A stretch of 46,375 nucleotides of DNA from a virus. The stretch lies in IMG/VR virus record IMGVR_UViG_3300035698_003158, positions 1-46,375 of that record; one strand, 5' to 3'. Both the position numbers and the translations under genes were made by a program. Shown one piece after another: positions 39,251 to 46,375 of this stretch. Within the stretch, counting starts at the first letter, position 1. Each line of letters begins with the position of its first letter. The notes under the pieces are model-generated. The model worked only from the letters and a program-made list of their open reading frames with translations. It was not told the DNA's origin and did not search any database.

Positions 39251-39679
39251 ATGAGTAAAAGTAAAAATAAAAATAAACAAGTGCGAAAGGAAAACCACGT
39301 GGAAAAGAACAAAGACAATATGAAGAACAGTGTAGAGGAAGAAATCGGTAAAGTTGTAGCTCCGCCTATTTTACCTCCAGCCGTTCCTGTTGACCCAATT
39401 CCTGAAGGGCTGACCAACGGAGAGAAAGTAGAGCTTGCCGAGTCAGAAGACCTGCTTGTAAAAGAGGCCGAAACAAAAAAGGCAAAGGAAGTCGTTCTGA
39501 CAGAAAAGAAAAACATTGCCGCTGCCGAAAGGGAACTCCGTCGCTACGTAAGACGTAGTGGTGGTCTTCGCATGGGCATCGGTAAACTGGACAAGCATCG
39601 TGCTGACCAACTGATGAAACGCCTCGGCAGAACAGAGGCCAAGTGGGACTTGACAATAGACATGAGTTTAATAGAGTAA
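39251..39679 (+). CDS. hypothetical protein of the head gene cluster
   Basis: 142 aa with a Lys/Asn-rich start (MSKSKNKNKQVRK), a Pro-rich linker (APPILPPAVPVDPIP), a charged helix, and a basic C-terminal part (RRYVRRSGGLRMGIGKLDKHRADQLMKRLGR). AGAAAGG precedes the ATG. It may be a scaffold-associated or DNA-binding head protein; the family is not known to me. Confidence 0.5.
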   Translation: MSKSKNKNKQVRKENHVEKNKDNMKNSVEEEIGKVVAPPILPPAVPVDPIPEGLTNGEKVELAESEDLLVKEAETKKAKEVVLTEKKNIAAAERELRRYVRRSGGLRMGIGKLDKHRADQLMKRLGRTEAKWDLTIDMSLIE

Positions 39680-39691
39680 GGATAAGATACC

Positions 39692-39967
39692 GTGGCCAAC
39701 TGGTTTGACATGACCGAGAAAGAACTGCATGAGTCTGAAGAGGCTCAGCAGCAGAAACAGCTCGCGTACTGCAATACTTTCTACGCGACAGACGAAGGCC
39801 GCCTTGTCATGGCAGACCTACGCCGTCGTATCTACTCTTCAGGCGGTCTTGAGCCGGTAGCTGTAATCGCGTTAATTGAGTTCTTGGAACATATTCGTAC
39901 AAACTGTGGCTTGGTAGACGCTAAAGCTATTACCGATGCCGAAGCGTCTACCATAATTAGCAAGTAA
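39692..39967 (+). CDS. Bbp19-like small head-cluster protein
   Basis: 91 aa from a GTG start with AAGGAT upstream. CNTFYATDEGRLVMADLRRRIYSSG matches the pattern of the Bbp19 family of BPP-1-like phages, which lies between portal and capsid genes. The role is not established. Confidence 0.65.
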   Translation: MANWFDMTEKELHESEEAQQQKQLAYCNTFYATDEGRLVMADLRRRIYSSGGLEPVAVIALIEFLEHIRTNCGLVDAKAITDAEASTIISK

Positions 39968-39991
39968 CAAAACAGAAAGGAAAAGTGTTTT

Positions 39992-40285
39992 ATGTCTACA
40001 GAAATGGATTTATCATATAAAGAGATGCCGAGATACGGGTGTCACAAAGAGGTTTGGGCGTTAAAGATTAAAGACATCATTACAGATGAAAAAGTAGGTA
40101 CGTCTGAAGCAAAAACTACAATAGTGCCAGAGGACAGTAGCTTTTGTAATATAGTAGTAGATGCTAAATACATAACTAAGCATAATCCAAAAGTAGGCGG
40201 TTACTACGTAGTTTACGAAGATGGCTACGAGTCATGGTCTCCTGCTGGACCGTTTGAAAATGGATATACCATAATTAGTGAGTAA
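39992..40285 (+). CDS. conserved-type small phage protein
   Basis: 97 aa. CHKEVWALKIKDI and VGGYYVVYEDGYESWSPAGPFENGYTII form a pattern known to me from many phage genomes, without a known function. It lies between the Bbp19-like and scaffold genes and overlaps nothing once the scaffold start is placed at 40308. Confidence 0.65.
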   Translation: MSTEMDLSYKEMPRYGCHKEVWALKIKDIITDEKVGTSEAKTTIVPEDSSFCNIVVDAKYITKHNPKVGGYYVVYEDGYESWSPAGPFENGYTIISE

Positions 40286-40307
40286 AAACTTTAGAAAGGA
40301 AAAGACA

Positions 40308-41129
40308 ATGGATTTCAACCTAACAGAGCACATCGGCGAAGACGGAAACTTCACCGAAGGATTTGCACCGGCAGCTACAGCGTCACTTGGCGAAGGCTAT
40401 CAGGACAGTAAAGTCCTCGAAGGCATAACCAACCCTGCTGGTCTTATCAAAGCGTATGCCGATACGAAAACGGCCTATGGCAAAAAGCTCGAAGGTGTAA
40501 TTGCCAAGCCCGGAGAAAATGCGACTGACGAGGAAAAAGCGTCATACCGCAAGACAATGTTAGCAGAGTTGGGCACTCCTGAAAGTCCCGACGATTACAA
40601 CTTTAACCGTCCAGAAAGTCTCCCTGACGGCATGACCTACGATGAAGAGTTTGAAGGTGCGTTTCGTCAGTTATTTCACGAGGTAGGTATGCCTGCGGAT
40701 ATGGCAAAGTCTCTTGCTGACAAATTCAACGAAGTGCAAGTAGCTCGTCATGTAGCCGCTGTTGAACAGGCGAAACAAAAACTTACTGAAGAGGCAACAC
40801 AGCTTGACAAGGATTGGCCCGGCGAAAAGTCAACCCTGAACAACCGCCATGCTTTCAAAGCTATCATGCAGTTTGGTACTGAAGAACTAAAGACCTTGTT
40901 AAAAGAGGCCAATATCAGCACCAACCCAACGAATCACGACGCTTGGAACAAGTTGAACATCTCGCCGTCACAACGTCGTATCTGGTCTAACATCGGAGCA
41001 GCTATGAAATCGGACCTCGCCATAAACGATGAAGGCTTGCCAGCGACATCGAATGAACCGGCTACAGCGATGGGCAAGATATACGACCATCCGACGAGTA
41101 AAACTTTACTTGACAAAGCTAAAAGTTAA
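40308..41129 (+). CDS. scaffold protein
   Basis: 273 aa. Start at 40308 after AGAAAGGAAAAGAC, not the GTG at 40278. Acidic, helical, with GTPESPDDYNF in the middle, a segment typical of capsid assembly scaffolds, and Q/A-rich helices after it (VAAVEQAKQKLTEEATQLDKDWPG). It directly precedes the untranslated region and the capsid gene. It guides procapsid assembly and is then lost. Confidence 0.8.
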   Translation: MDFNLTEHIGEDGNFTEGFAPAATASLGEGYQDSKVLEGITNPAGLIKAYADTKTAYGKKLEGVIAKPGENATDEEKASYRKTMLAELGTPESPDDYNFNRPESLPDGMTYDEEFEGAFRQLFHEVGMPADMAKSLADKFNEVQVARHVAAVEQAKQKLTEEATQLDKDWPGEKSTLNNRHAFKAIMQFGTEELKTLLKEANISTNPTNHDAWNKLNISPSQRRIWSNIGAAMKSDLAINDEGLPATSNEPATAMGKIYDHPTSKTLLDKAKS

Positions 41130-41145
41130 TAGTATAGTAGACAAT

Positions 41146-41291
41146 AGCATCCAACTGTTGAAGTTGATTAGTGCTTAGTCTTGAGTTCAGACTACTCTGG
41201 AAGTACCAGAGCCTGATGCTTAACAGTCAAAGCGACTGTCGCCTTAGCGGGCGTAAAGCAGCAGGAGACCTACCGCAAGTAGATTATCTCC
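41146..41291 (+). ncRNA. predicted structured RNA between scaffold and capsid genes
   Basis: The 222-bp gap (41130-41351) has no convincing gene but holds consecutive stems. A closing stem AGCATC (41146-41151) with GATGCT (41215-41220) encloses three hairpins: CAACT/AGTTG (41152-41166), TAGTCT/AGACTA (41176-41194, 7-nt loop) and CTCTGG/CCAGAG (41195-41211, 5-nt loop). Then come ACAGTC/GACTGT (41223-41239), CGCC/GGCG (41240-41253) and GGAGA/TCTCC (41264-41291) around CTAC/GTAG. The first 75 nt form a four-arm cloverleaf, but without the sequence signatures of tRNA. It may be a leader controlling capsid translation, a processing site, or a free RNA. The fold is by eye only. Confidence 0.6.
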
Positions 41292-41351
41292 GAGAAAAGT
41301 TAATTGTTTTGTTCAAAAATTGAATATTGACTATTTTTTGGAGGTACTATT

Positions 41352-42404
41352 ATGGCTACTTTAGCTTTAGGTACTGATTTAACAATCGCCGAGCTGGTCC
41401 GTAGAGAAGACCCTGATGGCAAGCTCGCCCAGGTCATTGATGTCATCAGCGAGGAAAATCGCATCTTGGATGATATCACCTGGATAGAGTGTAACAATGG
41501 CACTTATCATGAGGACACCAGAACAGTGACTGAACCGTCCGGTTCGGAACGCTCATACGACGAAGGTGTTGCCGGTGAAGCTGGTGTGACCGAAAAGGTT
41601 ATCGAGCCAACTTGTATGCTTAACGGCATATCAGAAGTTGACTGTGCTAAGTTCCAGCACTCGCCCAGCCCTGGTGCGGCACGACTTCAGGAAGACGGAT
41701 TTTTCCTACGCGGCATGAGTAAAACACTCGTCTCTCGTCTCTTTGATGGAGACAGAGGTGCTGATGTACGCCGAATCAACGGCATAAATGTTCGCTCTGA
41801 TTACAGCTCTCTACAGACCGCCGGTTCAGAAACCCGCGTCTTTGACAACGCAGGTGGAGACTGTGCTGACGCATCGACATTTACCTCGATGTATTTCGTT
41901 CAGTGGGGCTTCAAGAAAGTAAACTGCATCTATCCGCGTAACGACCCCAATGGCGGTGGAACATTACCTATCAAGATGGAAGACTTTGGAAAGTCAGTCA
42001 TCAGCCAGGTAATCGGCGGAACGGAAGCACCGACAAAGAAATACCCTGCGTGGCAAACGTGGTTCAGTTGTGACTTCGGCTTGTTCGTCCATGACCCTCG
42101 TTGTATCAAGCGAGTTGCCAACATTGCTACCACCGGAATCGACGGAGTTAACTACTTCAGCTTCCACGAAAATGCGATGATTGACGCATACAATCAGCTT
42201 GAGTACAACGGTGAAGGAACAGTCATATACTGTAACCGGACCGTTCTTGCTCAGGCACAAAAACGTTCAAACGAGAAAGGCAATGCTTTCTTTACCACAC
42301 AGTCAGAAGGTGAAGGCCCGTTTGCACGCCCTGTGACCCGGTTCATGGGTATCGAGATGAAACGTGTTGACCAGATAACCAACACACAGGCTGACCTGAC
42401 TTAA
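41352..42404 (+). CDS. major capsid protein (BPP-1-like)
   Basis: 350 aa with GGAGG seven bases before the ATG. Starts TLALGTDLTIAELVRREDPDGKLAQVIDVISEENRILDDI, matching the opening of BPP-1-type capsid proteins (L...RxDPDGKxAxIVExLxQxNEIL). The rest has the expected HK97-like alpha/beta order. It forms the icosahedral shell and should be among the most strongly expressed phage genes. Confidence 0.85.
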   Translation: MATLALGTDLTIAELVRREDPDGKLAQVIDVISEENRILDDITWIECNNGTYHEDTRTVTEPSGSERSYDEGVAGEAGVTEKVIEPTCMLNGISEVDCAKFQHSPSPGAARLQEDGFFLRGMSKTLVSRLFDGDRGADVRRINGINVRSDYSSLQTAGSETRVFDNAGGDCADASTFTSMYFVQWGFKKVNCIYPRNDPNGGGTLPIKMEDFGKSVISQVIGGTEAPTKKYPAWQTWFSCDFGLFVHDPRCIKRVANIATTGIDGVNYFSFHENAMIDAYNQLEYNGEGTVIYCNRTVLAQAQKRSNEKGNAFFTTQSEGEGPFARPVTRFMGIEMKRVDQITNTQADLT

Positions 42405-42471
42405 TAAGTCTGGTTGATTTAATCGTTTAGTTTGATAAGTTTTGTTAACTTTACTTTTAAGGAGTAAAGAT

Positions 42472-42939
42472 ATGTTAGATGTTAATAACTGTTTCACCTA
42501 TACTTACAGTGCGGGTACTTTTGCTGATTACTCTGAAGATGTCACTGCAGCAGCTATTTCAGCAAATGTTCTTGACCTCGACGCAGCTGGAATTGTACCA
42601 TCAGGAGGCTCTAAGCCTCTCTGGCTTATTGTTCGTACAATAGATGTTTTTGCAACAATAGTCAGTTTAGGTATAAAGCTAATTACTGACTCGGCTGTTC
42701 CTTCTCTTGATGCTGCAACTGGTTTGGATATTGTAATCTATCGTTTTGCTTTGGCTGAATTAACAGCAAACACGCTGCTTATAAATCAGCCCTTGCCGCA
42801 TTTTAGCTATTTGCAGTATCTTGCGTTAGAGTATGAACCATACACCGAAGCATCTGCTGGTTCTATTGTGGCTTATCTTTCTAACAGTCCTGAACCGGCA
42901 ATCTCAGCACCTGAACAGACTGTTGAAGCTGGTACGTAA
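42472..42939 (+). CDS. Bbp16-like capsid cement/decoration protein
   Basis: 155 aa from the ATG at 42472 with AAGGAG eight bases upstream. ANVLDLDAAG followed by KPLWLIVRTIDVF is the pattern of Bbp16-type cement proteins that sit directly after the capsid gene and stabilise the shell. Beta-rich, no signal peptide. Confidence 0.7.
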   Translation: MLDVNNCFTYTYSAGTFADYSEDVTAAAISANVLDLDAAGIVPSGGSKPLWLIVRTIDVFATIVSLGIKLITDSAVPSLDAATGLDIVIYRFALAELTANTLLINQPLPHFSYLQYLALEYEPYTEASAGSIVAYLSNSPEPAISAPEQTVEAGT

Positions 42940-42973
42940 GCGGAGTAAACAGAAAGTATTGAAAATGTTACTG

Positions 42974-42998
42974 GAGAGGTCGGTTGTTTCGGCCTCTC
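42974..42998 (+). terminator. hairpin after the head genes
   Basis: GAGAGGTC (42974-42981) with GGCCTCTC (42991-42998), one G-U pair, 9-nt loop. Only TATCTT follows, then a T run 14 bases later, so termination may be partial. Confidence 0.5.
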
Positions 42999-43033
42999 TA
43001 TCTTAAAAACTTCTTTTTATAGGAGACTAAGTT

Positions 43034-44053
43034 ATGAAAAAGTTAATTTTTACCCTACTGATTTTCTCAGTCACGTTCTTTGCTATTGCTGGTCCGAGTC
43101 ACTGGAATATTCGCTCTCGTCCTACTGCTAACTGGCTCAGCGGTTCATACACCGACCCTGCATGGCATTGGATGATGGACATGGAAGACCTTATGTCTGC
43201 AGGTGTCAGTCTCGGAACAGGTAGTATTTACTACGTGGATAGTGGCCTGACCACAGCCGGTGCTGGTACATCTTGGGAAACTGCTGTAGCTACAATAGAT
43301 GAGGCAGTTAATCTTTGTACCGCCAATCGAGGCGACGTCATCATGGTAGCTCAGGGTCATGCTGAAACTCTTGTTGCTGCTGGAAACTTGGTAACTTGTG
43401 ACATAGCAGGTGTAACCATAGTTGGAATAGGTTCTGGTTCACTTAGCCCATCTATCACGTTATCAGATGACGAAGCGATTGCATTTAATGTGGATGCTGC
43501 TAATGTAACTATTAAAAATATCTACATAGACGCTACCGGTGCAGATGGTGTAAATACACCAATAGATGTAGGTGCTACATATTGCACATTAGCTAACATT
43601 GTAATGTTAATGGCTGATGGTACAGGTCAGGCAGATCTCGGCATTACAACCAGTGGTGCTTCAGGTGCTGCAGCCTATATGAAAATAGTTGATTGTAGAC
43701 TCATTGCACCAAATGTAGGTGCTACTGCAGGTATTGACCTTGAAGAAGTTGCAGAAGGTGTTGTTATTTCAGGTTGTTACATATACGGTGAATTTAGTAT
43801 CGCTGCTATACACAATATCACTGGAAAAGTCTTAACTAATCTTTTGATAGAAAAGTGTTACTTGAAGAATGACACTACTGGTCAAACATCAATCGAGTTA
43901 ATTTCTGCTTGTACGGGAATGTTGGTAGAGAACTACTATCATTGTGACCATAATGCTCCTGTAGATACGGGTGCATGTTTCTCATTCGAGTGTTATGGTA
44001 TTGATGATGTTGATGAAAGTGCTTATGTTCGTCCAGTAGTAGGTACTCCGTAA
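43034..44053 (+). CDS. parallel beta-helix virion protein with signal peptide
   Basis: 339 aa. Residues 1-19 are a clear Sec-type signal (MKKLIFTLLIFSVTFFAIA). From about residue 60, IYYVDSGLTTAGAGTSWETAVATIDEAV and repeated short strands (VTIVGIGSG, VTIKNIYIDATG, VVISGCYIYG) form a right-handed pectate-lyase-like beta helix, common in tailspikes and surface decoration proteins. It lies between cement and tail genes, so a virion role is likely; an exported depolymerase is the alternative. Confidence 0.7.
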   Translation: MKKLIFTLLIFSVTFFAIAGPSHWNIRSRPTANWLSGSYTDPAWHWMMDMEDLMSAGVSLGTGSIYYVDSGLTTAGAGTSWETAVATIDEAVNLCTANRGDVIMVAQGHAETLVAAGNLVTCDIAGVTIVGIGSGSLSPSITLSDDEAIAFNVDAANVTIKNIYIDATGADGVNTPIDVGATYCTLANIVMLMADGTGQADLGITTSGASGAAAYMKIVDCRLIAPNVGATAGIDLEEVAEGVVISGCYIYGEFSIAAIHNITGKVLTNLLIEKCYLKNDTTGQTSIELISACTGMLVENYYHCDHNAPVDTGACFSFECYGIDDVDESAYVRPVVGTP

Positions 44054-44071
44054 TGTCTATCTTGTTTAACC

Positions 44072-44096
44072 AGGGCGGGTTCGCTCGCCCTTTTTC
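44072..44096 (+). terminator. strong intrinsic terminator with TTCG tetraloop
   Basis: AGGGCGGG (44072-44079) with CTCGCCCT (44084-44091) around a TTCG loop, followed by TTTTT. A classic stable terminator; downstream tail genes need read-through or another promoter. Confidence 0.85.
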
Positions 44097-44135
44097 TACT
44101 CTTTACTTTAACTCGTACAGTTAGGAGTGACACAA

Positions 44136-45071
44136 ATGAAAAAGTTAATACGATATGGAAAAACCCTTGTCCTCGTCATGGCTATTACCGTTGTCGTGGC
44201 CCTGCTCTTACTCTTGCCCACTACTCGTGCAGAACCGCTTGACACATATCACTCAAGCTGGCACTTAGTCCGAGCTATGGGTGATGAAGATGGTGCGTCT
44301 TTTGCTGCTGTCTACGACCTGACCGGTGTAGGTACAACCAATGGTGACTTTGCCAGTATGGATAGCGGTTCAGTAGTTTCAGGTGGACCATTTCATATAG
44401 CCACTATGAACTCAGAATTTGGTGAAGGCTATTCACATGGTTCTAAATGGATGTTCTCTATTTGTGGAAAAAACTACAATGCTAAGGATGACACTTTTTC
44501 CTATACAGTAGTTGGTTGGGCAAAGACTAACGGTATGCTTCAGGAGATATGCTCCGGTACAGGGGCTTTAGGTACTCAAGCGGTCGTGACATATCCTGAC
44601 GGTACTGACGCTCTTGGTGAACTGGTTTCGGAAACGTCAGTAGCTTATACACATGCGTCAACGAAATTTACAGTGACTAATGAGGGTTTCGACGGTGTTG
44701 TAGCAGGTATGTTAGCCCGTATAACCGGAACAGGCTATACCAATGAGATAATTGACATAACAACTGTTACAGACTCAAATAACATAGTTGTAAACGTATC
44801 TTCTTCATCTACTAACGGCACGGATTCGACCGTTCAGATAAACCCTGCTTTCTGGGCTGACACAGTAGTCGTTACTGACCTTACCAGATGGCCCTTAGAC
44901 GTAGGCGGTGACGGAGCTAATCCACAGGTCTATAATTCCACAAATAATGAAGTGGCGTTTCTTGTACTCGATTTGACAGGATTGGAATATATCCAGTTTA
45001 TCATTTACGGTGCTGATGCAGCAACAGGTGAACAGTCTGGTGATATAAGAGTATATGGCAGACGTTTCTAA
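44136..45071 (+). CDS. secreted-type beta-rich virion/tail protein
   Basis: 311 aa from the ATG at 44136 (TTAGGAG upstream; a GTG at 44127 lies within that site). Residues 1-31 are a long signal-like segment (VLVMAITVVVALLLLLPTTRA, then EP). The mature part is beta-rich with Ser/Thr/Asp-rich turns (SSSTNGTDSTVQI) and a C-terminal beta-sandwich pattern. It lies between the beta-helix protein and tail tubular protein A. The leader TTAGGAGTGACACAA is the same as that of the next gene. Family unknown. Confidence 0.6.
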   Translation: MKKLIRYGKTLVLVMAITVVVALLLLLPTTRAEPLDTYHSSWHLVRAMGDEDGASFAAVYDLTGVGTTNGDFASMDSGSVVSGGPFHIATMNSEFGEGYSHGSKWMFSICGKNYNAKDDTFSYTVVGWAKTNGMLQEICSGTGALGTQAVVTYPDGTDALGELVSETSVAYTHASTKFTVTNEGFDGVVAGMLARITGTGYTNEIIDITTVTDSNNIVVNVSSSSTNGTDSTVQINPAFWADTVVVTDLTRWPLDVGGDGANPQVYNSTNNEVAFLVLDLTGLEYIQFIIYGADAATGEQSGDIRVYGRRF

Positions 45072-45114
45072 GATAGTGGTTCGATATTTCTAAAACTTCT
45101 TTAGGAGTGACACA

Positions 45115-45996
45115 ATGGCTATCTCGGAAACAACAATCATAAATGCTGCTTTTGCTCTTGTAGGACTTAAAAAGGCTGCTGACACGGCAGAGGACCGCAA
45201 AGGCACGCGAGTGTACAACCTCTTATATGAGCAGGGCCGTAACGAAATGTTCGACCTGCCTCACGATTGGAAATTCGCTACGACCCGTGCGGAACTAAGC
45301 CAACTCTACCTCCTGACCCTTGATGATGCACCAACAGCAGCCTGGGCAGTGGCTGACACAATAACGGGTGCGACATCAGCCGAGACATGTGTAATAGTCA
45401 GCGTTGTCTCGACAAAGATATTCATAGTGACCGAGCCGTCAGGTGACTTCACAGATGGAGAGGTCTTGTCTAACGGTACAGGTACGAGAGATTGTGCAAC
45501 TGGCTACCCTGTGACCGCTGAAGAAGCTCCACCTTTCGGTTATGACCATCAGTATAAGTTACCTACTAATTTCCGTCGTGTTGTAGCTCAAGTAGATGAT
45601 GATGGTGATGATACAGAATACAAATACCGTCGTGAACTTCTGATAGATGACGCGGCAAATGAGATAGATGTCTTTCTAACGGATGAGGCGTCTGTCTACA
45701 TCAAGTATCTCAGAATCAGAACTGATGTGTCTACATGGCCGTCATGGTTTGTCAAACTGGTCTACTTAAATCTGGCTATCCTCCTATGTGAGCCGCTTAA
45801 ACAGAAGTCTACAAAGCAGAACCAGTTACTCCTGATGTTTGAAGAGGCCATGAAAATCGCGGTCATGTCAAACGGTCTCGAAGACTCCAACACAGACACG
45901 CGTAATGTAAATACCGACAAAGGAAACTCCGACGTACTAAACGCGGCAACTCATGGAATAGCGGATAAGAACTACGTTGTAGACAGAGGAGACTAA
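45115..45996 (+). CDS. tail tubular protein A-like (T7 gp11 position)
   Basis: 293 aa. Starts ISETTIINAAFALVGLKK...DRKGTRVYNLLYEQGRNEMFDLPHDWKFA and later PPFGYDHQYKLPTNF, typical of adaptor proteins that join portal and tail tube in podoviruses. An insert of beta sequence (VADTITGATSAETCVIV) separates the two. It directly precedes tail tubular protein B. Confidence 0.85.
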   Translation: MAISETTIINAAFALVGLKKAADTAEDRKGTRVYNLLYEQGRNEMFDLPHDWKFATTRAELSQLYLLTLDDAPTAAWAVADTITGATSAETCVIVSVVSTKIFIVTEPSGDFTDGEVLSNGTGTRDCATGYPVTAEEAPPFGYDHQYKLPTNFRRVVAQVDDDGDDTEYKYRRELLIDDAANEIDVFLTDEASVYIKYLRIRTDVSTWPSWFVKLVYLNLAILLCEPLKQKSTKQNQLLLMFEEAMKIAVMSNGLEDSNTDTRNVNTDKGNSDVLNAATHGIADKNYVVDRGD

Positions 45997-46001
45997 ATAA
46001 A

Positions 46002-46375
46002 GTGAAAAAGCTATTACTTATTCTCTTTTTTATCACCACATATGTTTTCTCCGCTTCCGTTCTCGTCAACTCCTTCAGCAGTGGGGAAATCTCACCTCTT
46101 CTTGAAGGTCGGACCGACGTGAAGAAATACTACACCGGCTGTCGCACTCTTGAAAACATGATTGTAATGTCTCAGGGCGGTGTGATGAAACGTCCTGGCA
46201 CTGAGTACATTGCAGAAGTAGATACAAGTGCAAAAGCTACCCGCCTCATACCCTTTGAATACTCCACAATCCAGACTTACATTATCGAGATGGGTGATGT
46301 CTACATGCGTTTCTTCAGGGATGGAGCACAAATACAAGGTGGAGCAGGTACATCAGAATGGACTGACCTGACCGC
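46002..46375 (+). CDS. tail tubular protein B-like, 5' part, with signal peptide
   Basis: A GTG start, 5 bp after the previous stop, then 124 codons to the window end. Residues 1-18 are a Sec-like signal (MKKLLLILFFITTYVFSA). Then the family block VNSFSSGEISPLLEGRTDVKKYYTGCRTLENM and GGVMKRPGTEYIAE, diagnostic for the nozzle protein. Related proteins, as I recall, begin just before NSFxxGExSPLL without a signal. The rest of the protein is probably at 1-2304, with part missing. Confidence 0.8.
   Translation, partial: MKKLLLILFFITTYVFSASVLVNSFSSGEISPLLEGRTDVKKYYTGCRTLENMIVMSQGGVMKRPGTEYIAEVDTSAKATRLIPFEYSTIQTYIIEMGDVYMRFFRDGAQIQGGAGTSEWTDLT

Noticed and set aside
41146-41220. tRNA gene
   Set aside because: The four-arm fold has tRNA size, but there is no TTCGA-type loop, the seven-base loop lacks the usual anticodon-loop bases, and the arm spacing is wrong.
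41210-41300. hammerhead ribozyme (CTGATG followed later by GAGAAAAG)
   Set aside because: The core CTGATGA is not complete and the required stems II and III are not in place around it.

Overview
The window is almost all of the genome of a short-tailed (podovirus-like) double-stranded DNA phage, at roughly 40% GC by eye. The virion set follows the T7 plan: terminase pair, portal, scaffold, major capsid protein, tail tubular proteins A and B, then four to five internal/ejection proteins. The head genes look closer to the Bordetella BPP-1 type (BPP-1-like capsid, Bbp16-like cement and Bbp19-like proteins). I found no phage RNA polymerase, integrase, excisionase, CRISPR array, reverse transcriptase or convincing tRNA. 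This suggests a lytic phage that uses the host RNA polymerase. Sec signal peptides, a lipoprotein-like peptide, a lysozyme-like enzyme and a CsrA homologue point to a diderm bacterial host, which I cannot name.

Layout. (1) 1-11188, plus strand: the 3' part of tail tubular protein B, two GNAT-like proteins, three internal virion proteins (one of 1530 aa with an HEIGH zincin motif), then a membrane/lysis group ending in a permuted NlpC/P60-like hydrolase and a terminator. (2) 11386-23011, plus strand: the DNA metabolism module. It holds a family-4-like uracil-DNA glycosylase, a DNA polymerase I split into exonuclease and polymerase genes with a membrane mini-gene between them, an ERCC4 nuclease, a RecB/Cas4-like nuclease, a Sak4-like ATPase, CsrA, an SSB-like protein, a DNA methyltransferase and an AAA+ ATPase. 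It ends with an entericidin-like peptide. (3) 23044-29153, minus strand: about sixteen small accessory genes (YopX, lysozyme-like enzyme, DUF3560, DnaN-like clamp fragment, Cys-rich proteins). (4) 29154-29465: a divergent control region with opposed promoter-like sequences and inverted repeats. (5) 29465-46375, plus strand: the late genes, including YadA-like and collagen-like fibres, terminase, portal, scaffold, a structured untranslated region, capsid, cement and three secreted-looking or tail proteins, ending inside the 5' part of tail tubular protein B.

The last gene (46002 to the end) and the first (1-2304) are the two ends of one protein family. The two reading frames do not join directly, and the visible LamG domain lacks its first half. 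The sequence is therefore probably circular or circularly permuted, with a few hundred bases missing between the ends.

Points that stand out: an approximately 150-nt predicted structured RNA between scaffold and capsid genes; four virion-type proteins with N-terminal Sec-like signals starting MKK; the split polymerase with an overlapping 46-aa membrane cistron; a phage CsrA with its RNA-binding residues intact; and a compact divergent switch with repeated operators.
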